Positions 1 through 9,691 of a DNA stretch of 64,000 nucleotides are shown here, piece by piece. Under the pieces are notes generated by a model. That model saw only the letters and a program-made list of their open reading frames with translations, had not been told where the DNA came from and made no database searches. Where the stretch lies: contig NZ_CP022222.1 of assembly GCF_009930815.1 (NCBI RefSeq), positions 1,654,501-1,718,500 of the forward strand, in the 5' to 3' direction. The position numbers and the translations under genes were made by a program. The stretch is from Bradyrhizobium sp. CCBAU 051011 (lineage in GTDB: Bacteria; Pseudomonadota; Alphaproteobacteria; Rhizobiales; Xanthobacteraceae). Within the stretch, counting starts at the first letter, position 1, and the number at the start of each line of letters is the position of its first letter.

Positions 1-972
1 TTGCTCGGCGCCATGGGCGGCAGCGAAGGCGTCACGCGCGCGGCAAAAACCTACTTCACCATCCGGATCTGGTCGGCGCCGCTGGCGCTCGGCAATTATG
101 TCGTTCTGGGATGGCTGATCGGGCAGGCCCGCGCCAAATTGGCACTCGGCATGCAGATCACCATCAACCTCATCAACGTGGCGGCGGCCGTCGTGCTGGT
201 GCTCGCGCTCGACTTCGGAATTGCCGGCGCTGCCATCGCCGCGCTGATCGCGGAAGCCGCAGGCCTCGCGCTCGGATTGCTGATCGCGCGTCACCTTTCG
301 AAAGAGCAGTTCGCGGCATCCCGCGCGTTGCTATTCGATCGGACCAAGCTGATGCGGATGCTTTCGGTCAATCGTGACATCATGATCCGAACCGCATCGC
401 TGATAGCGGCGTTTCTGTTCTTCACTGCACAGGGCGCGCGTGCCGGCGATACGACGCTCGCCGCGAATGCGGTGCTCAACAATTTTCTGCTATTCGGTGC
501 CTTCTTCCTCGACGGCCTCGCCAACGCCGCCGAGCAACTCTGCGGCCGCGCCTATGGCGCCCGCGACAAGGCGGCCTTTGCAGGCGCCGTGAAGCTCGTT
601 GTGATGTGGGGCTTTGGCTTTGCGCTTGCGGTCGCCGCCAGTTTCCTGCTGTTTGGGCCTGCGTTTATCGACATCATGACGGCTAGCGTGGAGGTGCGGC
701 GCATCGCGCGAGACTATTTGCCCTTTGTGATCTTCGCACCGCTGCTTGGCGTGTTCGCCTTTGCCTTTGACGGCGTCTATATCGGCGCCACCTGGGCGCG
801 CGACATGCGCAATCTGATGGTGGCCTCGCTGGTGATCTTTCTCACCGCGTGGTTCGCACTGCGGTCGTTCGGCAATGCCGGACTATGGGGCGCGCTGTTG
901 GTGCACTACGCCGCGCGTGGCGGGCTCGAGGCGCTGCGGTATCCGGCGCTGTTGAAGAAGTCGTTTGGTTAG
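1..972 (+). CDS. MATE-family efflux transporter, 5' truncated by window edge
   Basis: The C-terminal 323 residues of a multidrug and toxic compound extrusion (MATE/DinF-type) inner-membrane antiporter. The frame is open from base 1 and the family is usually about 440-460 residues, so roughly the first quarter lies outside the window. The TTG at base 1 should not be taken as the start. Hydrophobic helices alternate with short Arg/Lys loops. The stretch around residues 150-185, with a conserved Asn-Phe then FFLDGLANAAEQ, matches the start of the second six-helix half of MATE proteins. Substrate unknown. Another MATE gene lies at 23390-24832. Confidence 0.85.
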   Translation: MLGAMGGSEGVTRAAKTYFTIRIWSAPLALGNYVVLGWLIGQARAKLALGMQITINLINVAAAVVLVLALDFGIAGAAIAALIAEAAGLALGLLIARHLSKEQFAASRALLFDRTKLMRMLSVNRDIMIRTASLIAAFLFFTAQGARAGDTTLAANAVLNNFLLFGAFFLDGLANAAEQLCGRAYGARDKAAFAGAVKLVVMWGFGFALAVAASFLLFGPAFIDIMTASVEVRRIARDYLPFVIFAPLLGVFAFAFDGVYIGATWARDMRNLMVASLVIFLTAWFALRSFGNAGLWGALLVHYAARGGLEALRYPALLKKSFG

Positions 973-1062
973 CAGCCCGGATGCAGCGAAGCGAAATCCG
1001 GGGTCTTCGTGCAAGCGGGTAAAATTGTCCCGGATTGCGCTGCGCTTCATCCGGGCTACGGT
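973..1062. repeat. Dispersed inverted repeat, AGCCCGGATG family
   Basis: Two arms face each other: AGCCCGGATGCAGCGAAGCG near 976 and its near-complement ending in ATCCGGGCTACG near 1061, around a variable core. A second copy of the same design lies at 57692-57782. It sits between a + strand gene end and the - strand pyrD end, so it may serve as a bidirectional terminator or simply be a REP-like element. Confidence 0.8.
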
Positions 1063-1063
1063 T

Positions 1064-2161
1064 CTACCGCACCGGCCAGTCTTCGGCGGTGATCGTCGCG
1101 GCATCCGCGCCGACGATTTCCGATAGCGAGTCGCGCCCCGTGCGCAACAGCGTCGAGGCGAGATCGTTCTTGATGCTATCCACCAACCCCAGCCCCTTGT
1201 AAACCAGTGACGAATAGAGCTGGATCAGGCTGGCGCCGGCGCGGATCTTCGTCAGCGCCGCGCCGCCCGAATCGATGCCGCCGACGCCGATCAGCGGAAA
1301 CGCGCCTTCGGTGCGCACATAGGTCTCCGCCACCATACGGGTCGACAATCGAAACAGCGGCCGGCCGGATAGGCCGCCCTGCTCTTTCGCCCTTGCCTGT
1401 TCGCGCAAGCTCGAGGGCCGCGCCAGCGTGGTATTGCCGACGATCATGCCATCGATACCGCGCGAGCGTGCGATGTGCACGACGTCGTCGAGTTCGGTCA
1501 GACTGAGATCCGGCGCGATTTTGAGCAGCACCGGCGAATCGCCGGCGTTCTTCCGCACCCGTTCGCGCGCATCGATCACCTTGGCCAGCAGTTCGTCCAG
1601 CGCCGCCGATTGCTGCAGATTGCGCAGGCCCGGCGTGTTCGGCGAGGAGACGTTGACGGTGAAATAGCTCGCGACCGGCGCAAAGGTCTCGATCAGCTTG
1701 ACGTAATCGGCGATGCGATCAGGCGAATCCTTGTTGGCCCCGACATTGACGCCGACGATGCCGCCATGATGGGCGCGCGCTGCCAGGCGTCGCAGCGCGG
1801 CTTCAGCGCCGTCATTGTTGAAGCCCATGCGGTTGATCACGGCCTCATCCCGCTCCAGCCGGAACAGCCGCGGCCGCGGATTGCCGCCCTGCGGCTTCGG
1901 CGTCACGGTGCCGATCTCGACGAAGCCGAAGCCGAGCCGCAACAGCCCGTCGGGCGCCTCCGCGCTCTTGTCGAAGCCCGCCGCCATCCCGATCGGGTTG
2001 GGAAAATTCAGGCCGAAGGCGCGCACCGCCAGCTTGTGGTCATCCGCCCGTGGCCTGACCGGCGGCAACAGCCGCAGGCCATGGATCGCCATGCGATGCG
2101 CGTCCTCCGGGTCGAACCAGCGCAGCAGCGGCAGCGAAAAGGCGTCGAAGGCGCGGATCAC
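1064..2161 (-). CDS. pyrD: Dihydroorotate dehydrogenase (quinone), class 2
   Basis: Oxidises dihydroorotate to orotate with quinone as acceptor at the inner membrane, in pyrimidine synthesis. About 365 residues, normal for class 2. The N-terminal amphipathic part (FSLPLLRWFDPEDAHRMA) is the membrane-binding extension of class 2 enzymes. GMAAGFDK, the NVSSPNTPGLR segment with its catalytic Ser, and a C-terminal GVGGI FMN-phosphate motif are all present. The frame stays open to 2656, but a GTG at 2161 overlaps the TGA of the DUF952 gene by four bases (GTGA), and the family N-terminus begins there, so GTG is preferred. Translational coupling with the upstream gene is likely. Confidence 0.93.
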   Translation of the reverse strand: MIRAFDAFSLPLLRWFDPEDAHRMAIHGLRLLPPVRPRADDHKLAVRAFGLNFPNPIGMAAGFDKSAEAPDGLLRLGFGFVEIGTVTPKPQGGNPRPRLFRLERDEAVINRMGFNNDGAEAALRRLAARAHHGGIVGVNVGANKDSPDRIADYVKLIETFAPVASYFTVNVSSPNTPGLRNLQQSAALDELLAKVIDARERVRKNAGDSPVLLKIAPDLSLTELDDVVHIARSRGIDGMIVGNTTLARPSSLREQARAKEQGGLSGRPLFRLSTRMVAETYVRTEGAFPLIGVGGIDSGGAALTKIRAGASLIQLYSSLVYKGLGLVDSIKNDLASTLLRTGRDSLSEIVGADAATITAEDWPVR

Positions 2162-2502
2162 GGTATAAGCTCCGGAATGTCGTGCGTGCCGTCGGACCGC
2201 GCGCGCATGTCGAGGATGGCGATCACTGCGCCGAGATCGAGCTCGCCATAGAGATGCGGGAACAGTTCGTCGTTGCGCGAAGGCTCCCAGCGCAACGCAT
2301 CGCCCAGCGCGTAGGCGTCGACCGCAACCAGGAATAGGCCGGTCTGGCCGAAATAATGCTTTCGCGCCGTCTCGGCGACCTGGGCGGCGGTTGAGAAATG
2401 AATGTATCCATCGCGCAGATCGTCCGCGCTGCCCCGATAGACGCCCTGCCTTTCGGCCTCGCGCCAGGCCGAGGCGGGGGTGATTTTGTAGATCGTAGGC
2501 AC
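2158..2502 (-). CDS. DUF952 family protein
   Basis: A 114-residue cytosolic protein beginning MPTIYKI. The family hallmarks are visible: a T/AW..A...G.Y.GS..D..DGYIHFS segment near residues 10-38, then LFLVAVDA and FPHLYGELDL near the C-terminus. DUF952 proteins have an ADP-ribosyl-transferase-like small fold but no established reaction. Its stop codon overlaps the pyrD start, so both are probably one transcript; the same pairing occurs in related alphaproteobacteria as far as I recall. Confidence 0.88.
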   Translation of the reverse strand: MPTIYKITPASAWREAERQGVYRGSADDLRDGYIHFSTAAQVAETARKHYFGQTGLFLVAVDAYALGDALRWEPSRNDELFPHLYGELDLGAVIAILDMRARSDGTHDIPELIP

Positions 2503-2685
2503 GGCTGTCCGGGCTTCCCCTACTTGTCGTTGACTCTCTTGGGATTTCCCGGAAATGGCCGGGCTGGCGGCCGACCGTAAAGGCGGCGGGCTGCCAACTC
2601 AAGCGCTGCCGCGGCAGGTGTGCGCGAAGATTGCGCAAAGGGGCCGGATCAGGCAATAATTCCTAGACCGCTCCAGGGATTTTCG

Positions 2686-3339
2686 ATGGCCAGGCACGCC
2701 AAGGCGCAACGGCTTCTGACCCACAGCCAGATCTGGACCGCGCTCGACCGGCTGGCGGAACGCGCCGGCATGTCGCCCTCAGGGCTGGCAAAGCGCGCCG
2801 GCCTTGACCCCACTACGTTCAATAAATCCAAGCGCATCACCGCCGACGGGCGCGAGCGCTGGCCTTCGACCGAATCGGTCTCCAAGGCGCTGGCCGCGAC
2901 CAATTCGTCGATCGACACCTTCGTGCAGTTGATCGGCGACGGCGCGCGCAGCCTGCAATCGGTGCCGCTGCTTGCACTGGCGCAAGCCGGCAGCGGCGGC
3001 CATTTCGACGAGAGCGGCTTTCCCGCCGGCAAAGGCTGGAACGAGGCGAAGCTGCCATCGGCCAGCGACGAGTACGCCTACGCGCTGGAAATCTCGGGCG
3101 ATTCGATGAGGCCGACCTATCGCGACGGCGACATCATCGTGGTATCGCCGGGCATGCCGATCCGGCGCGGCGATCGCGTGGTGCTCAAGACCTCGGACGG
3201 CGAAGTGATGGTCAAGGAATTGAAGCGGCGGACAACGAAGACGCTGGAGCTACAGTCGCTCAATCCGGCGCAGGCCGACCGCACGCTGGATGCCGATGAC
3301 GTCGCCTGGATCGCGCGCATCGTTTGGGCGAGCCAGTAG
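2686..3339 (+). CDS. S24/LexA-like helix-turn-helix repressor
   Basis: A 217-residue transcription factor. The N-terminal half carries a helix-turn-helix (ERAGMSPSGLAKRAGLDPTTFN, about residues 25-47). The C-terminal half is a LexA/UmuD-type S24 domain with catalytic Ser in SGDSM and catalytic Lys in VMVKEL. An Ala-Gly in the linker (LALAQAGSGG) could be the self-cleavage site. The ATG at 2686 has an AGGGA-like ribosome site eight bases upstream; an in-frame ATG at 2620 would add 22 unconserved residues. The glycosylase gene follows after 13 bases, so the two probably form an operon, which fits a DNA-damage link (inference). This is a phage-repressor-type paralogue rather than LexA itself. 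Confidence 0.87.
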   Translation: MARHAKAQRLLTHSQIWTALDRLAERAGMSPSGLAKRAGLDPTTFNKSKRITADGRERWPSTESVSKALAATNSSIDTFVQLIGDGARSLQSVPLLALAQAGSGGHFDESGFPAGKGWNEAKLPSASDEYAYALEISGDSMRPTYRDGDIIVVSPGMPIRRGDRVVLKTSDGEVMVKELKRRTTKTLELQSLNPAQADRTLDADDVAWIARIVWASQ

Positions 3340-3352
3340 GATTGCCGCTGCC

Positions 3353-3856
3353 GTGACGGACGTGCTGAGCGACCTGCTGCAACATTCCCTCCGCATCGTG
3401 CTGTGCGGGACCGCCGCCGGGACGACTTCCGCGGCCGAGCGAGCCTACTACGCGCACAAGCAAAACAAGTTCTGGACGATATTACACGAGACAAAGCTGA
3501 CGCCGGAGCGGCTGCAGCCGCATCAATATCGCGACCTGCTGCAACAAGGGATCGGCCTGACTGATCTCGTGAAAGCGGGCGCGGGGATGGACCGAGCGAC
3601 GCTGCCAAAATTGACGACGGCGGATCGCGCCCGGCTGCGCAGTGCGATCGCGACATTTCGTCCGCGATTTCTCGCGTTCACCAGCAAGACGGCCGGACAG
3701 AAATTCTTCGATACCAAACGAGATTACGGCGAGCAGCGTGAACTGATCGGCGATACCCGTGTGTGGATCTTGCCGTCGACTTCGGGCGCGGCCAATGGAA
3801 GCTGGCGGCCGGAAGTCTGGCACCGGTTTGCGAGTGAGGCGAGAGCAGCGGGCTGA
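3353..3856 (+). CDS. Mug/TDG-like mismatch-specific DNA glycosylase
   Basis: 167 residues from a GTG start. The uracil-DNA-glycosylase fold signature is recognisable: RIVLCGTAAG near the N-terminus, YYAHKQNKFW, GIGLTDLVK and FLAFTSKTA. Canonical Mug enzymes read G-I-N-P-G at the first motif with a functionally important Asn; here it reads G-T-A-A-G, so the classical Asn is missing and catalysis must differ or specificity has shifted. Located 13 bases downstream of the S24 regulator. Role: excision of uracil, mismatched T or deaminated purines from DNA (family inference). Confidence 0.8.
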   Translation: MTDVLSDLLQHSLRIVLCGTAAGTTSAAERAYYAHKQNKFWTILHETKLTPERLQPHQYRDLLQQGIGLTDLVKAGAGMDRATLPKLTTADRARLRSAIATFRPRFLAFTSKTAGQKFFDTKRDYGEQRELIGDTRVWILPSTSGAANGSWRPEVWHRFASEARAAG

Positions 3857-3878
3857 CGGAGTCGGGCGCGCGGATCTT

Positions 3879-4012
3879 CCCTTCTCCCCTTGTGGGGGAA
3901 GGTGCCTTGCTGAAGGCAAGGCGGATGAGGGGTTCTCTCCGCGGAAGCAGACCCCTCATCCCGCTGCCGCTACGCGCCAGCGATCCACCTTCTCCCACAA
4001 GGGGAGAAGGAA
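3879..4012. repeat. Long inverted repeat (CCTTCTCCC family)
   Basis: The left arm CCCTTCTCCCCTTGTGGGGG and the right arm CTCCCACAAGGGGAGAAGG flank an internal pair (GGATGAGGGG / CCCCTCATCC), so the roughly 130 bases can fold into a long branched hairpin. It lies between convergent genes. Intergenic repeats of this kind recur through the window. Confidence 0.8.
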
Positions 4013-4017
4013 GGAAG

Positions 4018-4800
4018 TCACGTCGCGTAGTCCGGCTCTTTCCGGTCCAGCATCCGCTTCAAGGCATCGAAATGCCGCTGGGCCGGGGTCGGTCCCTTGT
4101 AGAGATGATCGTCCTTGTAATCGCGCTTGGTTTTCTCCACCACAGGCGCGGGAAGCTGTTTCAGCCTCTGCCCGGTCCACATCGCATAGATCTGCACCTG
4201 GGCGGCCCGCTCGACGTAATAGAGCATGTCATAGGCTTCCGCGACGGTCGCGCCGACGGTGGAGATGCCGTGATTGGCCATGAACAATACGGTCTTGTCG
4301 CCAATAACTTTTGCCAGCCGCGCGCCTTCGGCGGGATCGAGGGCCGGGCCAGTATATTCGTCGTCATAGGCAATCGCGCCTGACAGCCCGACCTCGGTCT
4401 GTCCGATCTCCTTGATGCGGGGGTCCTCGAGCCGCGTCAGCGCGCTGGCGTGCGGCATGTGGGTGTGAAACACCGCCTTTGCCTGCGGGAGCGCCTTGTG
4501 GATCGGCGCATGGATGCAATAGCAGGAGCGCTCGACCTCGCCCTCGCCGCTTTTGACCTCGCCGTCGTCGATGCCGACTTCCATGAAGCAGGAAGCGGTG
4601 ACCTCCGACCAATGCGTGCCGAACGGAATCTGGTAGTAGCGGTCGCTCCTGCCCGGCACCACGAAGGTCAGATGGTTGAAGATGCCTTCGGAAAATCCCT
4701 GGATGAAGGCCAGCCGGTGCGCGGCCGCGAGATCGACCCGCGCCTGCCATTCCTCGGCGCTGTACTCGCTGAGCGACTTCGGCGAAACCCTGAATTGCAT
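4018..4800 (-). CDS. Class II aldolase/adducin family protein
   Basis: 260 residues. Members are Zn-dependent aldolases, epimerases or decarboxylases acting on phospho-sugars or hydroxy-acids. A Zn-binding HTHMPH sits in the middle, with a third His in MANHGIST further on. The N-terminus has the FSEGIFNHLTF segment, equivalent to G-x-x-S/N-H-x-S in the family. ATG at 4800 has a GGGAGAA ribosome site; the frame runs further upstream through repeat DNA that does not look coding. Substrate cannot be assigned. Confidence 0.87.
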   Translation of the reverse strand: MQFRVSPKSLSEYSAEEWQARVDLAAAHRLAFIQGFSEGIFNHLTFVVPGRSDRYYQIPFGTHWSEVTASCFMEVGIDDGEVKSGEGEVERSCYCIHAPIHKALPQAKAVFHTHMPHASALTRLEDPRIKEIGQTEVGLSGAIAYDDEYTGPALDPAEGARLAKVIGDKTVLFMANHGISTVGATVAEAYDMLYYVERAAQVQIYAMWTGQRLKQLPAPVVEKTKRDYKDDHLYKGPTPAQRHFDALKRMLDRKEPDYAT

Positions 4801-4942
4801 GAGCGTTCTCCCTGATTCCGTGTGGTGCCCGCCCCTCGGCGGAGGCTTTGGACGGCTGTTATTCAGGGCATTGTAGCGCAATCCGGCGCGGCCATCGCTG
4901 AAATTGCGGCGGACCTGCCATCCCGGTTTGCGGGGCAGGCAG

Positions 4943-5035
4943 GCTGTCATTGCCGGGCTTGACCCGGCAATCCATCGATCGAGAGCGTCTTGCGAAGCAA
5001 GATGGATGCGCGGGTCAAGCCCGCGCATGACGACT
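4943..5035. repeat. Inverted repeat with CGGGCTTGACCCGGCAATCC arms
   Basis: Two GC-rich palindromes, one around TGCCGGGCTTGACCCGGCA and one around GCGCGGGTCAAGCCCGCGC, sit in opposite orientation separated by about 45 bases. Together they form a REP-like unit between the aldolase start and the lysK end. Confidence 0.75.
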
Positions 5036-5049
5036 TTGGGTGTGGCGCC

Positions 5050-6726
<1,677 letters not shown>

Positions 6727-6734
6727 TTATAGCC

Positions 6735-6816
6735 GTCATTGCGAGCGAAGCGAAGCAATCCATTTCACGGTTTGCCGAGGCATGGATTGCTTCGTCGCTC
6801 CGCTCCTCGCAATGAC
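6735..6816. repeat. Dispersed inverted repeat, GTCATTGCGAGCGAAGCGAA family, copy 1
   Basis: The left arm GTCATTGCGAGCGAAGCGAA reads towards its complement ending in CTCGCAATGAC, with an AAGCAATCCA / TGGATTGCTT inner pair. Six copies of this family are in the window (others near 21619, 23270, 26413, 32903 and 46423), all intergenic. Confidence 0.9.
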
Positions 6817-6829
6817 GGGGGCGGAGCCG

Positions 6830-7747
6830 TCAGAACGGACTGATGGAAAAATACCGCAGCCACAAATCCGTAAAGCGGCCTTTTTCCCAGATCCGGAACA
6901 GCGCCCAGTTCAGCGACGTCCGCAGGAGATCATTGCCCTTGCGCACGGCGATGCCGATGCCCTCGCCGAAATAGCGGCTTTCGACAAAGGGTCCGCCCGA
7001 GAACGCGCAGCAATCGGCGGAATCGGTGCCATTGATCCAGAACGCCAATGAGATCGCGTCGCCGAAGATAAAATCGACTTCGCTTCGTCTGAGTGCGAGG
7101 CGCAGCGCATCGTCATTCGGGTAGGATTTGATCTCCGCGTCGGTGAACATCGCCTTCAGATAGGCCTCGTGCGAGGTGCCGCCGATGACGCCGACCTTCT
7201 TGCCTTCGAGATATTCGGGCCGGACCTCCGGCATGACGGCGTCGCGCCGCGACACGAAGCGCGCCGGGGCACGGTAATACGGATCGGTGAAATCGAGCCG
7301 GGCGCGCAGGGCCGGCGTCACCGCCATGGAGGCGATGATGGCGTCACCGCGGTTGCTGGTGATGGCGTCGACCAGCGTCTCGAACCGGCGCATCTGGATG
7401 GTGCAGGAAATCTTGATTTCGTCGCACAGCGCGCGCGCCAGATCGACATTGAAGCCGGCGGGATTGCCATCGGGGCCGGTGAAGTTGAACGGGGGGTAAT
7501 CGGTCTCGGTCAGGAAGCGGATCACGGTGAGGCGCGACATGTCCGGCCGGTCCGGGCGCCGCCGCGGGTCCCAGAAACCGGGCACCGCTTGCGGGGCTGC
7601 CTCCACCGCCGGGCGGGGCTGGGTTTGGGCGTAAGCCGCGCTGCCGCTGACAGCCGTCAGCGCAGCCGCAATAGACAGCCCGACCAGCCAGACGCTGACG
7701 GTTCGATGCAGACTTGCATTGGTTAACGGGACAGTAAGACTTGGCAT
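6830..7747 (-). CDS. Periplasmic amino-acid-type substrate-binding protein
   Basis: About 305 residues, with a signal peptide (hydrophobic VWLVGLSIAAALTAVSG, cleavage after AYA). The mature part is a family 3 solute-binding protein: FLTETDYPPFNFTGPDGNPAGFNVDLARALC, then MAVTPALRARLDFTDPYY and KVGVIGGTSHEAYL. No permease or ATPase gene is adjacent, so it is an orphan receptor or works with a remote transporter. The start is uncertain: ATG 7747 gives a normal signal peptide; ATG 7789 and 7834 are in frame. Confidence 0.85.
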   Translation of the reverse strand: MPSLTVPLTNASLHRTVSVWLVGLSIAAALTAVSGSAAYAQTQPRPAVEAAPQAVPGFWDPRRRPDRPDMSRLTVIRFLTETDYPPFNFTGPDGNPAGFNVDLARALCDEIKISCTIQMRRFETLVDAITSNRGDAIIASMAVTPALRARLDFTDPYYRAPARFVSRRDAVMPEVRPEYLEGKKVGVIGGTSHEAYLKAMFTDAEIKSYPNDDALRLALRRSEVDFIFGDAISLAFWINGTDSADCCAFSGGPFVESRYFGEGIGIAVRKGNDLLRTSLNWALFRIWEKGRFTDLWLRYFSISPF

Positions 7748-7839
7748 CTTCGGCAATGGCTTCGCGGAATTTCCGGCCTTATAGACCATCCGGCCGGCGA
7801 TGCGAGGGCCGTTTTGGCCCTTTCGGCCAGGCATGCCGC

Positions 7840-8430
7840 TCAGAGATAGCGCTTGAGGTCCTTGGCGGCTTCCTCCGGCGTCCGTTTCAGGTTGAAGGGC
7901 GCTACGAAATTGCCGTCGCGGTCCATCAGATAGACCAGCGCGGTGTGGTCCATGGTGTAATCGCCGTCCTTGAGCGGGACTTTCCTTGCATAGACCCGGT
8001 AGGACGAGATCACCTTGGCCACCGCCTCGGGCGCGCCGGTCAGCCCCTTCAGATGCGGATCGAAGCTGGAGAGATAGTCCTTCATCGCGGTTGCCGTGTC
8101 GCGCTCGGGATCGACGGAGACGAACCAGGCGTTGACGCGGTCGGCGTCCTTGCCCATTGCCTTCAGCACTTCCGAAATCTCAAACAGCGAGGTCGGGCAG
8201 ACATCCGGACAATGGGTGAAGCCGAAGAAGATCAGCGTCGGCTTGCCCTTCAAATTCTGTTCGGTGACGGTCTGGCCGGCCTGGTCGGTCAGTTGGAACG
8301 GCCCGCCGATCGCAGCCGGCGCCGTGACGGTGCGCAGGCCGCCGAGCGCCCACAGCATGATCACAAGACCGAGCGCGAGGCTGGCGGCAAAGGCAGCGAC
8401 GATCACCAGCGGGCGGATGGTCCGGTCCAT
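7840..8430 (-). CDS. SCO1/SenC family copper chaperone
   Basis: 196 residues with an N-terminal membrane anchor (residues 8-30) and a periplasmic thioredoxin-like domain. The copper site is complete: Cys74 and Cys78 in HCPDVCP and His162 in TMDHTA. SCO proteins deliver copper to the CuA site of cytochrome c oxidase. The small membrane gene just upstream probably shares its transcript. Confidence 0.93.
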   Translation of the reverse strand: MDRTIRPLVIVAAFAASLALGLVIMLWALGGLRTVTAPAAIGGPFQLTDQAGQTVTEQNLKGKPTLIFFGFTHCPDVCPTSLFEISEVLKAMGKDADRVNAWFVSVDPERDTATAMKDYLSSFDPHLKGLTGAPEAVAKVISSYRVYARKVPLKDGDYTMDHTALVYLMDRDGNFVAPFNLKRTPEEAAKDLKRYL

Positions 8431-8454
8431 GGGATGAAATTCCTTGTTGCCCGA

Positions 8455-8649
8455 TCAGAAGCAGGCCGAGATGCCAGCGGCGATCATTTCGAAAAACACC
8501 GCGGTGCCGTAATGGAACCACAATGCGGCCGCGCCGAGCACGGCCAGCGTGCCGAGGCCGGCAGCACCCCAGACGATCATGGACGCCACCCGGCCCTGCG
8601 GCCGGGCCGCCGCCATCATGCCCTGCTGGGTGGAAATCGGCTGAACCAT
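8455..8649 (-). CDS. Small single-span membrane protein upstream of SCO gene
   Basis: 64 residues with one transmembrane helix (IVWGAAGLGTLAVLGAAALW). It ends 24 bases before the SCO gene on the same strand, which suggests a partner role in copper or oxidase assembly (context inference only). The start is not secure: the frame is open to a TTG at 8739, but ATG 8649 leaves a compact protein. No family recognised. Confidence 0.6.
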   Translation of the reverse strand: MVQPISTQQGMMAAARPQGRVASMIVWGAAGLGTLAVLGAAALWFHYGTAVFFEMIAAGISACF

Positions 8650-8767
8650 TGGTTTGAGATAGGGCCAGTTCCCCGGGCAGGCAAGCGGAATGGCCGCCGG
8701 GGAAATCACGTCATGCGGAGGGAGAATGGCTGCGCACAAGTGAGGGCAGCGCTTCCAAACGGTCCGT

Positions 8768-8876
8768 CATGCCCGGGCATAAGCGCGAAGCGCGTCGACG
8801 TCCCTGGCATCCACGTCCTAACAGACCATCAGCAGGAAAGACGTGGATGGCCGGGACAAGCCCGGCCATGACGGAG
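8768..8876. repeat. Inverted repeat GTCATGCCCGGGC...GCCCGGCCATGAC
   Basis: The arms GTCATGCCCGGGC and CAAGCCCGGCCATGAC face each other, with an inner TCCACGTC / GACGTGGA pair, giving a fold-back of about 110 bases. It resembles the repeat at 4943-5035 in design. Confidence 0.75.
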
Positions 8877-8929
8877 AAGGAGAAAGAGTCTCAATTCAAA
8901 CGTGGGATGGCGGGAGCAGTTCGCCCGGC

Positions 8930-9400
8930 TTAGCGCGCTGCGGGCTTGTTGCTGGAGGCCTGGGCGTCGAGGTAGCAGGGCTTGTACATCGCCTGCAATT
9001 GCTTGCCGCGCAGGAAGATCATGCGCTGGGTCAGGCCGCCACGGGCCGCAATCCACTTCCGCACTGGTATCGGATACATCGAATACAACATCTGGGTTGC
9101 TTCGGCGTTGGTGACGGCGCGGCCATTGGCGCCGAAATCCCAGGCGGCGTGGAAGCCGAGATTGGCGTGCGAGGTGACGCAGATCCGGTCATGGGGAACC
9201 GCGCCGAGCACGATAGTGCAGGCCGAGGCGCACAGGCCATCGATGATGACGGTTTCGCCCGAGGTGCGCAGACCCTGGTACTTGTCGACATAGGTGCCGA
9301 TCCGGCCGCCGCGATCGTCGGCTATCCGCACCACAGCCTGGCTCGCCCCCACTCCCGCCAGCAGCAGCACCGCGGCAAGCAACCCCGTCACCAGCTTCAT
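8930..9400 (-). CDS. Secreted ClpP/crotonase-fold-like protein
   Basis: 156 residues with a clear signal peptide (LLAAVLLLAGVGASQA). The mature region has IDGLCASACTIVLGAVPHDRICV followed by LGFHAAW. A G-x-C-x-SAC turn followed by a His segment resembles periplasmic ClpP-like predicted proteases (COG3904 type), where the Ser of SAC would be the nucleophile and the later His the base. Catalysis is not proven. The gene stands alone; the 290 bases upstream show no other gene. Confidence 0.75.
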   Translation of the reverse strand: MKLVTGLLAAVLLLAGVGASQAVVRIADDRGGRIGTYVDKYQGLRTSGETVIIDGLCASACTIVLGAVPHDRICVTSHANLGFHAAWDFGANGRAVTNAEATQMLYSMYPIPVRKWIAARGGLTQRMIFLRGKQLQAMYKPCYLDAQASSNKPAAR

Positions 9401-9691
9401 ATCCCAGCCCCAGTCGAAGAAATGTCGAAACCGAATCTGCTTGTCTTAGTGATGCAAGACAGGATGTAGCGTCGTTGGAGATCGTGATTTTGTCTAGGCA
9501 ACGAAGGTCGCTCAAAACAAATTCAAATTAAGTGTTGCCGGGCCGCTGCACCCTCCGCGCGAAAAGGTCCCAAACTGGAACAAACGACTCGTTGCGTGGA
9601 TGGCGACGCGGTCACAAGGCAAGAAGGCGTTTGCCGTTGACCGCACGCGACGACGCGGGCTTGAATCATAAATGGCACGGGGGAGGAAACG

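Noticed and set aside
2162..2656. N-terminal extension of pyrD to 2656
   Set aside because: It overlaps DUF952 in another frame, and the GTGA junction and family alignment put the start at 2161.
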